This document shows, piece by piece, positions 30,321 to 41,800 of a stretch of 64,000 nucleotides of DNA. The notes beneath the pieces are model-generated. The model did not search any database. It was given only the letters and a program-made list of their open reading frames with translations, and was not told the DNA's origin. Positions within the stretch are counted from its first letter, which is position 1; every line of letters starts with the position of its first letter. This DNA is from Toxorhynchites rutilus septentrionalis (lineage: Eukaryota; Arthropoda; Insecta; Diptera; Culicidae). The position numbers and the translations under genes were made by a program. Location: positions 46,651,116-46,715,115 of the forward strand of contig NC_073745.1 in the NCBI RefSeq assembly GCF_029784135.1, written 5' to 3'.

Positions 30321-30700
30321 AACATGCCTACACGCATGTTTTCGTCCGCCATGGCGATGTCCCGGTTAACTGCCGGAAGGCCGCTCGTAAGGGCGTAAAT
30401 TTTTTTTGCAAATAAGCTAATATAATTACCTTCCATGGGAAATTTCAAAAAATAGAATCGTAGCCTAGAATATAGTGAAAATCATGTCTAGAAACATGAT
30501 GATGCCTATTTTGTTCAGTGTATAATACAGAAGGCGAGCTCTATTTGTTATAGAATCTCAACAAGTTCAACAAATCCAATAATTAAATCGCCGAAAAAGT
30601 ACTCTTGCAGAATGGATTTGTTATTCAAACTTTCAAAGAGATGATTCCCGATTGGAGGCTTGTTTGAACTCTCAACATGCCTCCATATTTACGATCAAAG
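30320..30700. other. Short AT-rich spacer
   Basis: No gene or repeat was recognised between the transposase remnant and the FREP pseudogene. Confidence 0.4.
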
Positions 30701-31017
30701 TTACGTTTCTTTTCTTATTTTCACTAACATCTTGCTCCACTTAGGCGGATTATGAATCCCACCAAATGCACTCCACCAAATACTAATTGCTGAAATTTTC
30801 TCTCCGGTGATCATAGAATGACTCAGCGGCCGCCCCTTCCATAAGTTCGAAAAAATTTGGCTCGTCTGCCACCATGAAGGTGGTATACACAAACACATAA
30901 ACACTCACATAGTGGAGCTTTTCCAGCCCCAACCAAAATTCCATCTGGAAACATCCAAAACCATGCTTGTAATCCTTCCTGAAGTTAACCTTCCAATCCA
31001 ACCGGCGCTGGAACATA

Positions 31018-31962
31018 GGGGTAGTGGGGGCAAATTGGTCATGGGGGGCAAAGTGGTCACCTGCTTGTTTGGTAGTATAACTATTGACTATAGATGCCGT
31101 ATTGATAGTCACCTTATGTTTGAAGAATTTAATGACTTTTGAGTCACCCTGTACTTTAGTAGAGCTGTCGCATGTCAAAAAATAAAAAAAAACAGAAATT
31201 GCTCTTTCAATAGCCATTAGGCCGTAGTTCTGTGCGCATGGTATCTAAGGAATTTCCCGTGAAATTTAGTTCATACAATCTGATATATTGGACAAATCAT
31301 CAGTTTGGACGACTGTTCGCGTATTCTAGGAGAGGTGAACAGATATTTTGTTCAATCTCAGCGATTAATTCGCATTTAAATTACTATGATGTTTGGGGGC
31401 AAAGTGGTCATAGATGAATAACGACTTATAATGTTCTGTTTACTAAAGCTGATATACCGCATCACATTCTGCTTTTGAAGAGGATCCTTTTATGACCTTG
31501 ACCCTGGATAAATATGCCACTCCAACTAAACCAAGCCTCATTATGCGAAACGTTATGTGTTTCTTACTATGTTTTTGTATGCATGAGAAAATTTAAATTG
31601 AGTCTCTAGGTCAATATGCCAAGCTTATGTCATAATGTACCTACTATATCAAATATGATTTGAACAAATTTGGACGAAAAAACGCTTAAATCTATCCTAT
31701 TTATCTTGATATGACCGAGTGACTACTTTGCCCCCACTAGGTGACCACTTTAACTCCAAGCAAAAAAAAAAAGTTCGAATTTTCACCCTTTTTCTAATGA
31801 TGAAAAGTGTACTATTTTGAATTTTCATAGTAAAAGCCGTTTGCTATCTTGAACAACAATGAGTTGAACTATAATATTCTTTGAGAAACGGGAATTGAAG
31901 AGGTATGTGGACGCTGGAAATGGACATATTCCTTAGGGTGACCACTATGCCCCCACTTCCCC
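31018..31962. mobile_element. 945-bp TA-flanked element with 24-bp TIRs
   Basis: Ends GGGGTAGTGGGGGCAAATTG and, in reverse complement, GGGGAAGTGGGGGCATAGTG (TIR of 24 bp with three mismatches). TA is duplicated on both sides (31016-31017 and 31963-31964). The motif GGGGGCAAAGTGGTCA or variants recurs near both ends and internally (about 31027, 31047, 31396, 31715-31755 and 31938). No transposase frame is seen. It inserted into the fibrinogen-domain coding part of the FREP pseudogene. Relatives are at 17376-17468 plus 26198-26946, and a fragment at 41620-41800. Confidence 0.85.
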
Positions 31963-32325
31963 TATGCCAATTTCCGCCGAAGTGTTCCTGCTCGCAGCAC
32001 ACCTGAAACGGGGTATGGTTCGCAATTGGAGCGATCGTGTAGATGCCGGATTTGTTAGGAGCAGGATTGCCAACTGTAATTTTCAAAAATCAGGGAGAAT
32101 CAAAATGAAAATCAGGAAGAAATCAGGATAGCTCATATTGAGCTGTCCGGAAAGTTCGTGCTGATTTTTGGGAGAACAAAAGCATCATTTTTATAAACAG
32201 ACCATCCATTTTATATGACAAATTTACGAAGTTAGTCCTGCCTTTGAATTGTTCATTTGCAAGCAATAGTTTTGGGAATTTGTCGACTGGTTACTTGGTA
32301 GAAACTCATTATACAGAATTCTTTT

Positions 32326-33000
32326 ATGCATGAATTTCTTCGGGTAAAGACTGGCTTTCGGTTAGCTAATAGTCATCAAGTTGTTTTAGCAAAAGTAGGT
32401 GCAATTGAAGGCGAAATTTATCAGCGTCAAATCGCCTTCAATGAATTTTATGCTTTAGTCCGCAAAAATACCATCGCTAACTGGCAACGCAAGTGGAATG
32501 AAAATGAAATGGATCGGTGGTTTCACTCGATTATCCCTAAGGTTGGCCTCAAACCGTGGTTCAAAAGTCTGGAATTGAGTCGAGACTTTATTCGCACCTT
32601 CTCCCGAATCATGTCCAATCACTGTTCGTTAGATGCACTACTCTTCCGTTTCAATTTGGCCAGCAGCAATCTCTGCGTTTGTGGTCAAGGTTATCACGAC
32701 ATCGAGCACGTTGTTTGATCGTGCGAGGTGTATCTGGTCGCCAGATAGAATTTAGAAAACTCCCTTCGGGCCCGAGGAAGACAGCCCAATGTGCCGGTGA
32801 GAGATGTGTCGGCTCGGTTAGACCTTGATTGCATCTCCCATATATATGTTTTTCTTAAAGCTATCGATCTTCGTGTGTGATTGTCCCTATATCCTAATAC
32901 CCTCCTTTCCTTCCTTTGCAGGTAATTCGTCCCCTTGCTATAAACAGTAGAATAAGTTGAAACGTAAATAAACTATAGATATACGAATAGATTTAAGAGG
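32326..33000 (+). pseudogene. LINE ORF2 C-terminal end and 3' UTR
   Basis: The frame from 32326 to a stop at 32718 and its out-of-frame continuation to about 32877 encode the C-terminal region of a LINE ORF2. It contains a NWQRKWNENEMDRWFHSIIP segment and a cysteine/histidine CVCGQGYHDIEHVV motif typical of the tail after the RNase H region of some insect LINEs. The 3' UTR to about 33000 matches, in reverse complement, 15840-16060. It is 5'-truncated and frameshifted. Confidence 0.8.
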
Positions 33001-33528
33001 TTTTAGATATCAGCTTATTCATTATTTGAAGAATATTATTGGTCAACGTATTCAATAAATAAAATCCTTTTTAATTGCAGATACATTCTTTTTTAAAAGA
33101 TGTTTACATATTATTACTTGCTATGTCGATTTGTTGTATTTGGATGTTATTTGCTGCGAAAACATTACGAAGCATGTATCTTTCTCATACAGTTCTACAT
33201 AATTCTAAGCGGCTAATGTCCCTTTCATTGTTTCCGTTTCCGTTCCCCATTTTAATTATAATCTTTGTTTTATTTATTTCATTAGATTGATTTATATTTT
33301 TGAAAAATTCTGCGCCAAGGAAATCATTTTGATGGCTTCTGTATCGCAATTTTTGAAAGCGCAGAGAAAAGAGTCCAACTTTTTCGAAGACGAAACATGA
33401 AAATCAACTCAGTCGCTTCGTTTCGAGTAGGATTACTTCGGTATTCGCCTAGGTACGTTCATCTTTCACGCTTTTAGTGCTCGTCAATTAATTTCTAGTT
33501 GAAGCAAATTGGTATTCTATATGGCGTG

Positions 33529-34444
33529 TAGGGATTGTTAACCGGTTTTACCGTTACCGTATTTACCGGTAATACCGGGTCATTTTCCATTACCGAATTA
33601 CCGGTAATTTTACAATCAATAACCGGTAATTTCGGTAGTTTTTTATTTTTACGCCACAAATTTTATTTGCCTTTATGCCGCTTTGAAATATTGCTCGAGA
33701 ATCAAAAAGGATCGAAAAAACACAACTGACAGTGTTGCGCCGATTCTAAGACCTCCGAACTTCAGTTCAAAAATCGCTGCTAGATCTGAAAACGAAACAC
33801 AAGATAAGCTTCAGCGATGACTTTGGCGTCTTCTATCAAACGTCACGGACTGCATTGATCAAGCAGGCATTTCAAATTGTTTCTGACTTGCTTAAATTTG
33901 ACGATGATGATATTGATTCAGTAGCTGAACAACAGGAGGAAAAAATCCACTAGACGATGCGAAACCTGCAGAACCGTCGAGCATCAAGGAGCACCAGATT
34001 TGAACGACGATTGCAACAATCAAAGGTATCCAGCCCAAACTCAACGTCTATAAACGGATTGATGAAAACCCTCGGACGAGAGTTTTCGTACAGAGGGCAT
34101 CAGAGGCAAATACATGACAATGGCATTCGATACTCTTCTAACCAGCATAATTGGACTATGAACGGGCGTTTTCCTCTTCTAGAAACATTGTTAATGAGAT
34201 CCGATCTAACTTAGAAGACGACAAAATTACCATTCTCTATGTCCTTAAGTATTACTTTAACCAGCAAAAATTTTCAAAATGTTCTTTTTGCAAATTAATA
34301 ATTATAAATAAAAACCGTTTCTGCAAGACATCGGTTCATTTTAAAGTATGTTTTTTACCGGTAATTTACCGGTTTTGCTGGTAATGAAATTTTCGTTACC
34401 GAATAACCGGTTATTGAAATTTGGGCACGGTAATGGAATCCCTA
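33529..34444 (+). mobile_element. 916-bp hAT element with perfect 8-bp target duplication
   Basis: The ends TAGGGATTGTTAACCGG and, in reverse complement, TAGGGATTCCATTACCG are flanked by ATGGCGTG on both sides (33521-33528 and 34445-34452). Subterminal ACCGGTAA-type motifs cluster at both ends. A remnant of hAT transposase is visible near 34151-34264 (DYERAFSSSRNIV, then RSNLEDDKI and LKYYF), resembling the C-terminal dimerisation region. Most of the transposase is deleted or frameshifted, so the copy is non-autonomous. Confidence 0.92.
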
Positions 34445-34830
34445 ATGGCGTGGAGAATGAATACAAATCTACCTCTTCATTCAACCTGCCTTCACTTCAC
34501 TGATTTCTGATACGAAAAAGTTGTTACACCATTAATAGATGGCTCCGTTGTTTACCCAACGTGAACTCATCCACAATTCGCGAATTAGAGAGCGGAACGG
34601 ATTCAGTGGGGGGAGTTCATTTGATGGTGAATAAACGGACCTTCGCAGAACAGATAGCAACAATAGGGCACGAATCACTTTTGATTTATGTTAACAAAGA
34701 AACTGCTGAAAGTAGCAAAAACTCACTTCCAATGCGAAAGCCGATATCTTCATAATCCCCTGACTATCCTCAGTTGAATATGACTTTGCCGAGCCCTGGT
34801 CGAGAATAAAGGATGAATTCAGCTATAATA

Positions 34831-35550
34831 CGAGGGTCACTATTTATATTTCGGGAATAGGAACAGAAACAAATAGTTAAGCTGCGAATATATTTTTATT
34901 GTTTTTCAAAGTACTCGCCACGATGATCGACACACTTTTGCAACCAATTTTCAAAGCATTTATTCCAATCGACACGAGCCTTTTTTTTGAGCGATTGTCA
35001 AATTATGTGGGATCCAACGAGAACATAATTTTCGCACAACTAAGTGTTCATGTAAAATCGCATATATGCTGGTGGAACTAATGCTTAGGGATGCCTCAAT
35101 CTCACAATAGGTTACATGACGATCTTGCTTAATCATTTCGTGCACAGCATCGATGTTTTCTGGCACTACAGTCGATTTTGGACGACCTTCACGAAACTCG
35201 TCGGACAGCGAACTACGACCACGATTGAATTCACTATACCAGCGATACACAGTGGTTTTTGATGGAGCATCATCGCCAAAAGTCAAATTAAGTTGATTGA
35301 CGCACTCTTGTTGTGATAATCCACGTCGAAAGTCGTAAAAAATCATCGCACGAAAATGTTCACGATTCAGTTCCATTTTTTTGCCGAGACCAAACTTTCA
35401 ACTAAATAAAAAATAAACAAATAGCGTCCGTATGACAAAATGTTCTGAGTACGTATATCATCAAAAATGTCAAACTTTACGATGGAACTGTCAGATGGAC
35501 TCACATGACATCAGTGTTGCCAATTCCCGAAATATAAATAGCGACCCTCG
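34831..35550 (-). mobile_element. mariner deletion derivative, copy 1
   Basis: TIRs CGAGGGTCACTATTTATATT and CGAGGGTCGCTATTTATATT, flanked by TA (34829-34830 and 35551-35552). It is nearly identical to 44156-44884 in opposite orientation. The 138-codon frame at 35376-34960 keeps the N-terminal DNA-binding half of a mariner transposase (MELNREHFRAMIFYDFRRGL and a second helix-turn-helix around HVTYCEIEASLSISSTS). The catalytic core is deleted, and a short C-terminal piece survives in another frame. Confidence 0.93.
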
Positions 35551-36118
35551 TATCAGTTGCGAAAGATTATGCGGGGAGGTCAGATTTTTTGTCTGCAATT
35601 TTAATTTTGAATATGTGTGTTTGAGTACGTATGAGAATATTACATGTTTTTATACGGGTTTCAAATAATTTTTATTTATATATTGTACAAATAAAATCTA
35701 CTTAATATCTATAACTCGGTAATACTTGATGTAAGATTCTGGAGTGAGATGAAAAAAGATCTCGCGAAATAATCTTCAATTTCATACCGGAGAGATTTAT
35801 TATGCAGGCTATGCTGACGATTCCCATTTGCCAAGCAGGAAAACTTTGACAGGAATCCCAGTATATTTATTACCGATAATTTTCATAATGATAAAGTAAA
35901 AAGTTAAAAAATCAGGCAAAATTGAGTGTTTGCCAGGACATCAGGATACGAGCCAAAAGTCGGGGATATCCTGAATAATTAGAAAGTTGGCATCTCTGGT
36001 TGGGAGCGTCATTACAGGATACGTAGTGTTGTCTCCTCACGATGTTTTCCGCGGTTGACATCGCTCGCAGAAGAGTGGCAACAATCACTGTAATCACAAT
36101 ATTCGTACACTCCCGCAT

Positions 36119-36328
36119 AGTGATTTCTGTTATAATAACTTGATGGTATCGAATCGAGTGCCGCTCACAAGATTATATAACTATCAAAGTGATGGGATTA
36201 ATTCACATCATTGTTCAATCGGAATCACTTAAGTTGAAGGGCCATAAGGATTTTGTGCCATTGCTACTTATTGTTAGTTTTCCGTAAGCACAGTTCAAGA
36301 ACGGAAGGCATTGCAATTGAATAGCAAA
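36119..36328. promoter_or_regulatory. Divergent promoter between FREP gene and FREP pseudogene
   Basis: The 210-bp space between the two opposed ATGs contains a palindromic TATA-like TTATATAA (36173-36180). It lies about 55 bp from the minus-strand ATG and about 150 bp from the plus-strand ATG, so it could serve either direction. No other motif is claimed. Confidence 0.45.
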
Positions 36329-37217
36329 ATGTTAGCATTAGCATTTTTGATCAAAGTCTATTTTATTTATGAACTGTTGCGTTCGTCGAAAGTCAGGTAC
36401 AACGAATTAGGAAACCGACATTCATTCAGCCATTCACTCTAACTGAATCCCGATTTACAGTTCCGCTAGAATCACTTTTAAATCATGCGGTGAAGCCCCC
36501 GCACATTCGGAAATATACTGGATAAGATTGAGTGAGACCAATGCTCCCTTTCAGGTGTTCTGTGAGCAGGAGAAGTTTGGTGGCGGTTGGTTGGTGTTCC
36601 AGAGTCGCTATGACGGAACGACTAGCTTCAATCGAACCTGGAACGAATACAAATATGGCTTTGGTGATCTAAGGAATAACTTCTGGCTGGGACTGGATAA
36701 GCTACATCAGGTAAGGTCCTAATAATACTGTGTCAGTAAAGTTTAACCGAAAACGTTCAGCTGACTTCTGTAGCAAATTACGACCTACTGATATCGATGG
36801 CGAATTACTTGGACTTTATGGCTTACCAAAAATACGAGAACTTCAGGGTGGATGGAGAAGATAAGCTTTACAGTTTGAATGTGTCGGAACAAAATACCGG
36901 AACTGCAGGCGAATCTTTACTAGCGTATAATGGCGCAAACTTCAGCACCTTCGACAAGGATAACGGCCAAATCACAGCTAATTGTGCCTCCGAGATGGGT
37001 GGCGGCTTCTGGCATCACGATTGTCGTATACAGACGAAGGACAGGTGGGGGCGATAATTGTGAAGTATTTATTTTTTTATATTTTTTTATATGTAGGAGC
37101 AATGTGAATGGTTTGCACAGTGATCGAGGCTTAAACAATGGTATTTGGTGGGGAGAATTTGGCGGAATCAATGAACCTTTGAAACATGTAAGGCTTCACA
37201 TCAAACTGAAAAATTAA
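36329..37217 (+). CDS. Secreted fibrinogen-related protein (FREP), four exons
   Basis: Gene model by splice-site reading: exons 36329-36396, 36461-36710, 36761-37044 and 37097-37217, all with GT-AG introns of 50-64 bp, giving 240 residues. Exon 1 is a signal-peptide-like MLALAFLIKVYFIYELLR. The rest is a fibrinogen C-terminal domain: KSCGEAP start, FCEQEKFGGGW, YGFGDLRNNFWLGLDKLHQ, the Ca-loop-like FDKDNGQ, NCASEMGGGFWHHDC and the terminal WWGEFGG block. Insect FREPs are secreted pattern-recognition proteins that bind microbial sugars; no coiled coil precedes the domain here. The third intron boundary adds a few unusual residues and is the least certain. It faces a FREP pseudogene across a 210-bp spacer. 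Confidence 0.85.
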
Positions 37218-37280
37218 ACAAAAAGTAAAACATTTTTGGAATTGTAAATCAATATAATGATGATTCTAGAAAAAAACGCT

Positions 37281-39841
37281 TGTTCAGACACATAATTTGT
37301 CGCGCGTTAATTCTATGTAAAATCTACTAAGCAAGCTATGTTTTTCTGTTTAATAGTATCCATAGAGAAAATTAAAATCATTCGGAAAAAGCCAACCGCG
37401 TCGGTCGCTATAGAACATTGTAGCAAATAAATTAGTTCGAACATTCTTGCGCTTTGATCTTTGTTCAAGAACGAAGAAAGGGAAAGATGGACGACACTGA
37501 GGATTGGTTTTGGATTCGACGGTGGTTCTTTGCTGGTTGCGCTCACCATCCTATGTCTGGCCGACGTACGTCGCGAACCGTTTCTCACAAATCCAAGAAT
37601 GGACGAAGGGTCATCGATGTAATCACGTCAAGGGGACGGAGAATCCAGCCGATCTCGTGTCACGAGGAGTCACACCGAAGGACTTTGTCGATCTGCAACA
37701 CTGGTTCCACGGTCCTGCTTGATTATCGCTGTTGGACCAACACTGGAATAATCCCAAACTGTATGAAGATCCACCGGAAGACTAATTAGAACGAAAACGA
37801 ATCGTTTTCACCACTTTAACACATATGGAACCACATCCTCTAATCGACCGTTTCTCATCGTACTGGAAGTTGCTTCGAGTAACAGCTCTTTGTTTACGCT
37901 TCGCGCGGAAATGCCAGCGTCGACACAAGGCAATTCCTGGCATCTACCACATCAGTGTGGCGGAGCTGCAAGTCCCAAAACTAGTTTTGGTTCGTCAGGT
38001 GCAGCAGGAATCGTTCGCTACAGAGCTCAAAGAGCTATCCAATCATCGCGTGGCCCCAGTCCGCTCACCGTTGAAACTCCTCAACCCGTTTCTCGATCAG
38101 CAAGGCGTACTCCGTGTTGGTGGCCGGCTTGTAGCCGCGAACGAATCGTTTCCCGTAAGGTACCCCATCATCATCCCTAGCAAACAATCGTTTTCGCGTC
38201 TTGTCGCTGTTGCATACCATCAGCTCTCCCTTCACGCTGGCCCACGTATGACGCTCGCACATGTCCGCCAGGAATATTGGCCCCTGAATGGCATGTCTCT
38301 AGCAAGCTATACTTACCGGAATTGCATACGCTGTTTCCGAAGCAACCCGGTCCCTGTCACCCAACCTCCCGGGCAGCTTCCTCGTTCTCGAACCCTTCCC
38401 GCTCGACCTTTCGCTACTACTGGCGTAGATTATTGTGGTCCGATCTATCTCAAACCCGCTCATCACAAGGCTACAGCACAGAAGGCCTACATCACTGTTT
38501 TCGTCTGCTTCTGTACCAAGACAGTTCACTTGGAGTTAGTGGGCGATTTGTCGACAACTAAATTCATCGCCGCTCTTCGTCGTTTCGTTGGAAAACGAGG
38601 CGTTCCTGCCGAGATCCAATCGGACAACGGGCTCAATTTCAAAGGGGCTAGCAACGAACTCCGAGCACTATACGATCTGCTCAATGATTCCACAAGCACA
38701 ACTACCATTAGCAACGAAGCCGCTCGTAATGGAATCGTGTGGAAATTCATTTCACCGAAAGCTCCAAACTTCGGTGGTCTTTGGGAAGCCGCCGTCAAAT
38801 CCGCTAAGTCTTCCCTGGTAAAACTTCTTGGACAACGTCGTTCGAGGATATGACCACCGTTCTTGTTCAAGTTGAGGCGATAATGAACTCTCGCCCTCTG
38901 ACACCCCTCTCCGAGGACCCCGACGATTTGGATGTTCTGACCCGGGGTCATTTTCTCACCGGATCTTCGCTGTTGGCGATTCCAGATCCGGACTACACAA
39001 ACGTTCCAACCAATAGGCTCGAACACTACCAGCAACTTCAACAGCTCTTCCAGCAGCACTGGAAGCGTTGGCGAAGGGAGTACATCTCGCAACTCCATAA
39101 TATCAACGTGCCTTTCCACCAATCAAATTGAAGGTCGGACAGATGGTCGTCCTGAAGGAGGATGACAAGGCACCGTACTCTTGGCCTCTCGGCCGTATCA
39201 CTGAAGTCCACCCTGGCCCGGACGGAGTGGTCAGAGTAGTGACTCTGAGGACATCGCAAGGGATATACAAACGGCCGGCGTCCCGTGTTTGCCTGTTACC
39301 GTTTGAGAAGGACTCGAGCGGGCAACCACCAACCCCCTGCCACCTTTAGTCAACTAGTGGAACCCCAAGGGACGTGACGTCGCCTACTCATAACTATCAA
39401 GCACAAGGGCAAAGCAAATCAAGAAGTTTTATGAATATGATGTAATTTAAATTTAGTAAATCCTCATTCGGATTTAGGTGGCCGGCATGTTCAGACACAT
39501 AATTTGTCGCGCGTTAATTCTATGTAAAATCTACTAAGCAAGCTATGTTTTTCTGTTTAATAGTATCCATAGGGAAAATTAAAATCATTCGGAAAAAGGC
39601 AGCCAACCGCGTCGATCGCTATAGAACATTGTAGCAAATAAATTAGATCGAAAATTCTTGCGCTTTGATCTTTGTTCAAGAACGAAGAAAGGGAATCAGA
39701 TTTCCTTTTGGTCCGCTGTGTCAAGAAAGAGGAAAATAAACCTGAAATTCCTACGTTTTGCGTGCGTATGCTGAAGAAGGAAAGAATCGAATCTAGCGAA
39801 ACCAAGAGCCTTTGGCCATCAAACTAAGACGGGTCCGAACA
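37281..39841 (+). mobile_element. Deleted BEL/Pao retrotransposon
   Basis: The 3' LTR is 39488-39841 (TGTTCAGACA to CCGAACA, 354 bp). The 5' LTR starts at 37281 but is cut off after about 204 bp and joined directly to RNase H sequence, so the rest of the LTR, gag, protease and reverse transcriptase are gone. Flanks ACGCT (37276-37280) and ATGCT (39842-39846) fit a 5-bp target duplication with one change. It lies 63 bp after the FREP stop codon, and its partial LTR has an AATAAA at 37426 that could serve that gene. Confidence 0.88.
37490..39349 (+). pseudogene. pol: BEL/Pao pol remnant: RNase H end and integrase
   Basis: 37504-37722 encodes the RNase H end (VLCWLRSPSYVWPTYVANR, then TENPADLVSRG). 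After in-frame stops at 37720 and near 37783 the frame continues into integrase (37825-38853): zinc module with LSLHAGPRMTLAHVRQEYW and NCIRC, catalytic DYCGP, QSDNGLNF and GGLWEAAVKS. A frameshift near 38845 leads to MTTVLVQVEAIMNSRPLTPL, and another near 39125 leads to the C-terminal KVGQMVVLKEDD domain ending at 39349. At least two stops and two frameshifts make it a pseudogene. Confidence 0.92.
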
Positions 39842-39846
39842 ATGCT

Positions 39847-41620
39847 TGTGTTTGATGTGTTTCCTGATCACACTAAACCACTTGGAAGAAATCTTAATTG
39901 GGGAAACAATTTTCAAAAACATATTTCCTCCGTGTTATTTTCAATTATTTATATGGAACGTAAAACGTACCAATAAAAAAAGATGACAAACTATTCAGTG
40001 GATAATTGGGAACGTAGAAAACATTATACTTTTTTGTCATTGTGATAATCGCTAGAAAACCATTTCAAACGACTGCGTCCGACTAAAGAAAACAGTCACT
40101 TCAATGTCCTATGTATCATTTCTCCATCTAAAGCAAAACTCCGTATTCCAACATCTCCTCCCCACACTTCTTGACGAATAAATACCACTCAGCTAAAGCA
40201 TTCCTCCATCATCGCTTAATTTCCCCACTTTACTCGGCCAGCTATGTGCTCTACACAGTTGCCCAAATCGTCTCGCTGTAATCGTCAACGACTTGGGTCA
40301 GAGCCTTGATAGGAACAAATTTCATTACCACCCTCCAGGCCTCCTGCCACACGCAAGTGGCGATTCTTGGGCCCAGTTTTGATCCGATATTCGTGCACTT
40401 ACATTTAATCTTATTACAGTCTAATCCCCCACATGGACCAAAGGGAGGAAAAGCCTTGTCGGGATAAAATAAAAAAATGGCGTGCAGAACGGATACATCG
40501 TTCGGTCATATTATCACACCCAGACGAGCTGCGAACCTCCGGTTTTTTTTCTTTTCGAGATTATGTCAGTTTTGCCTTTATTGTTCTTACAGTTGGGGTG
40601 AATAAAAAAGTGCACAATTGACACTTAATGGGTACCTTCTATTGTTTCTGGTGCTTGAGTTACAAACGTTTCCGATGGAAAGGTAATCTAACAATAGTTT
40701 CCATATCTTCTTCCCCAGATATGTTATTACATCAACGTTCTGTCACAATCGACGTAAAAATAGAATGGTTGATGATGATTCACATATCCTACAGGTTCGC
40801 AAATGAATTTAATTCGGGGGTTACCCGAATCTACAGCTACTGCTGCACCCGCTGCACACATGCAGCACAGTGACTAGGTTTCACCAGGTAAACACAGCCA
40901 TCCATCTGGCGAGTGGGATAATTGGATCGTGGTTAGGACTGGTAGGAAGATCGGGACAGCATTCGTATCTAGCTTGAAGGGCGTCGCATGGAAGAGAATA
41001 AATTTGATGGAAATTGAAACGCTTTCACGTTCATGTTATATTCGGCTGCAGATAGGTCTCACATAACGTGTGTTTCCAGCACCCCAGAGAGAGGATGACT
41101 GCTGCAAGCGATGATAGTGCGTTTCATCCACCGTTTCGATGAAAAATTCTTGTGGGGTGAGGAGTCAAATTAAAGTCGTTTCTGCAAAAAAAGATATCTT
41201 TGTGTTTTAAAATATATTTCTGTATAACAAGGATCTCTCATATTTTTTAAATAACCTGAGAGTTCCTCGATATACGAACCAATTTATTATTTTATTTTGT
41301 ATATCAAGGTGCTCTCAGAATATTATAATATAAAATCAATGTCGGATACAATACCACATGAAAATGATATTTAAAAAAAATGGATGCCAAATGTTTTAAA
41401 ATTGCATGAAACGTCAAGATCTACTGCCATAAGAAAAAAATGTCAAAAATCGACATTCTGGGACTTAATTTTTATCGGAATACAAACGTATGGTTTTGGG
41501 TTCCAATACAAATAATTATCTCACTTTTTCATTCAGAACTTGCTGCAAAATGTTGAATTGTACGACAAATTATACTATGCAAAATATTGTTTTTCATTTT
41601 CATAGAATACTAATTTGATA
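39847..41620. other. Intergenic DNA, nothing recognised
   Basis: Mixed composition with a GC-richer, single-copy-looking patch at about 40160-40420. No convincing exon, family or repeat was found; short open frames are unsupported. Confidence 0.4.
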
Positions 41621-41800
41621 CGGAGAAGTTGTCAACAATTTTTTTTTTCAAAATGACAATAGATCACTTTTGTGGCTTTGTAAAAGTCACCCCAACCAAA
41701 ACCAAACCTCCTGATGAGAAATGTTTTATGTTTCTTACTGTGTTTTGGTACATATAAGAAACTTTCAATTACGACTCTAGATGAATACATCCAGCATTTT
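41620..41800 (-). mobile_element. TA-flanked element fragment
   Basis: The reverse complement matches 26340-26470 and the corresponding part of 31018-31962 (landmarks TCTAGAGTC, GTAAGAAACA(C/T)A and GGTTTGGTTTTGGTTGGGG, which is TTGATTTAGTTGGAG in the other copy). Both ends are missing. Confidence 0.5.

Larger units (their letters stand above)
32062..35998. mobile_element. hAT-like MITE enlarged by nested insertions
   Basis: Ends CAGGATTGCCAACTG and, in reverse complement, CAGAGATGCCAACTTTC, with 8-bp flanks GTTAGGAG (32054-32061) and GTTGGGAG (35999-36006, one mismatch). Both outer parts match the 426-bp relative at 12783-13208. The interior was expanded by a LINE fragment (32326-33000), a hAT element (33529-34444) and a mariner derivative (34831-35550). 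It interrupts the FREP pseudogene just after its APN codons. Confidence 0.75.
30701..36118 (-). pseudogene. Fibrinogen-related protein (FREP) pseudogene, nested insertions
   Basis: Three minus-strand pieces read as one FREP. 36118-36007 holds a signal-peptide-like start (MRECTNIVITVIVATLLRA) and a VSCNDAPN segment. 32061-31965 holds KSGIYTIAPIANHTPFQVCC and EQEHFGG. 31017-30701 holds the fibrinogen-domain FQRRLDW, GFGCFQMEFWLGLEKLH and, in another frame, the C-terminal WWSAFGGIHNP to a stop at 30701. A hAT-like MITE separates pieces one and two, and a TA element separates two and three. The central fibrinogen core with its Ca-binding loop and last cysteines is missing. Intact FREPs are secreted lectin-like proteins of insect immunity. 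It is head to head with the intact gene at 36329. Confidence 0.85.
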
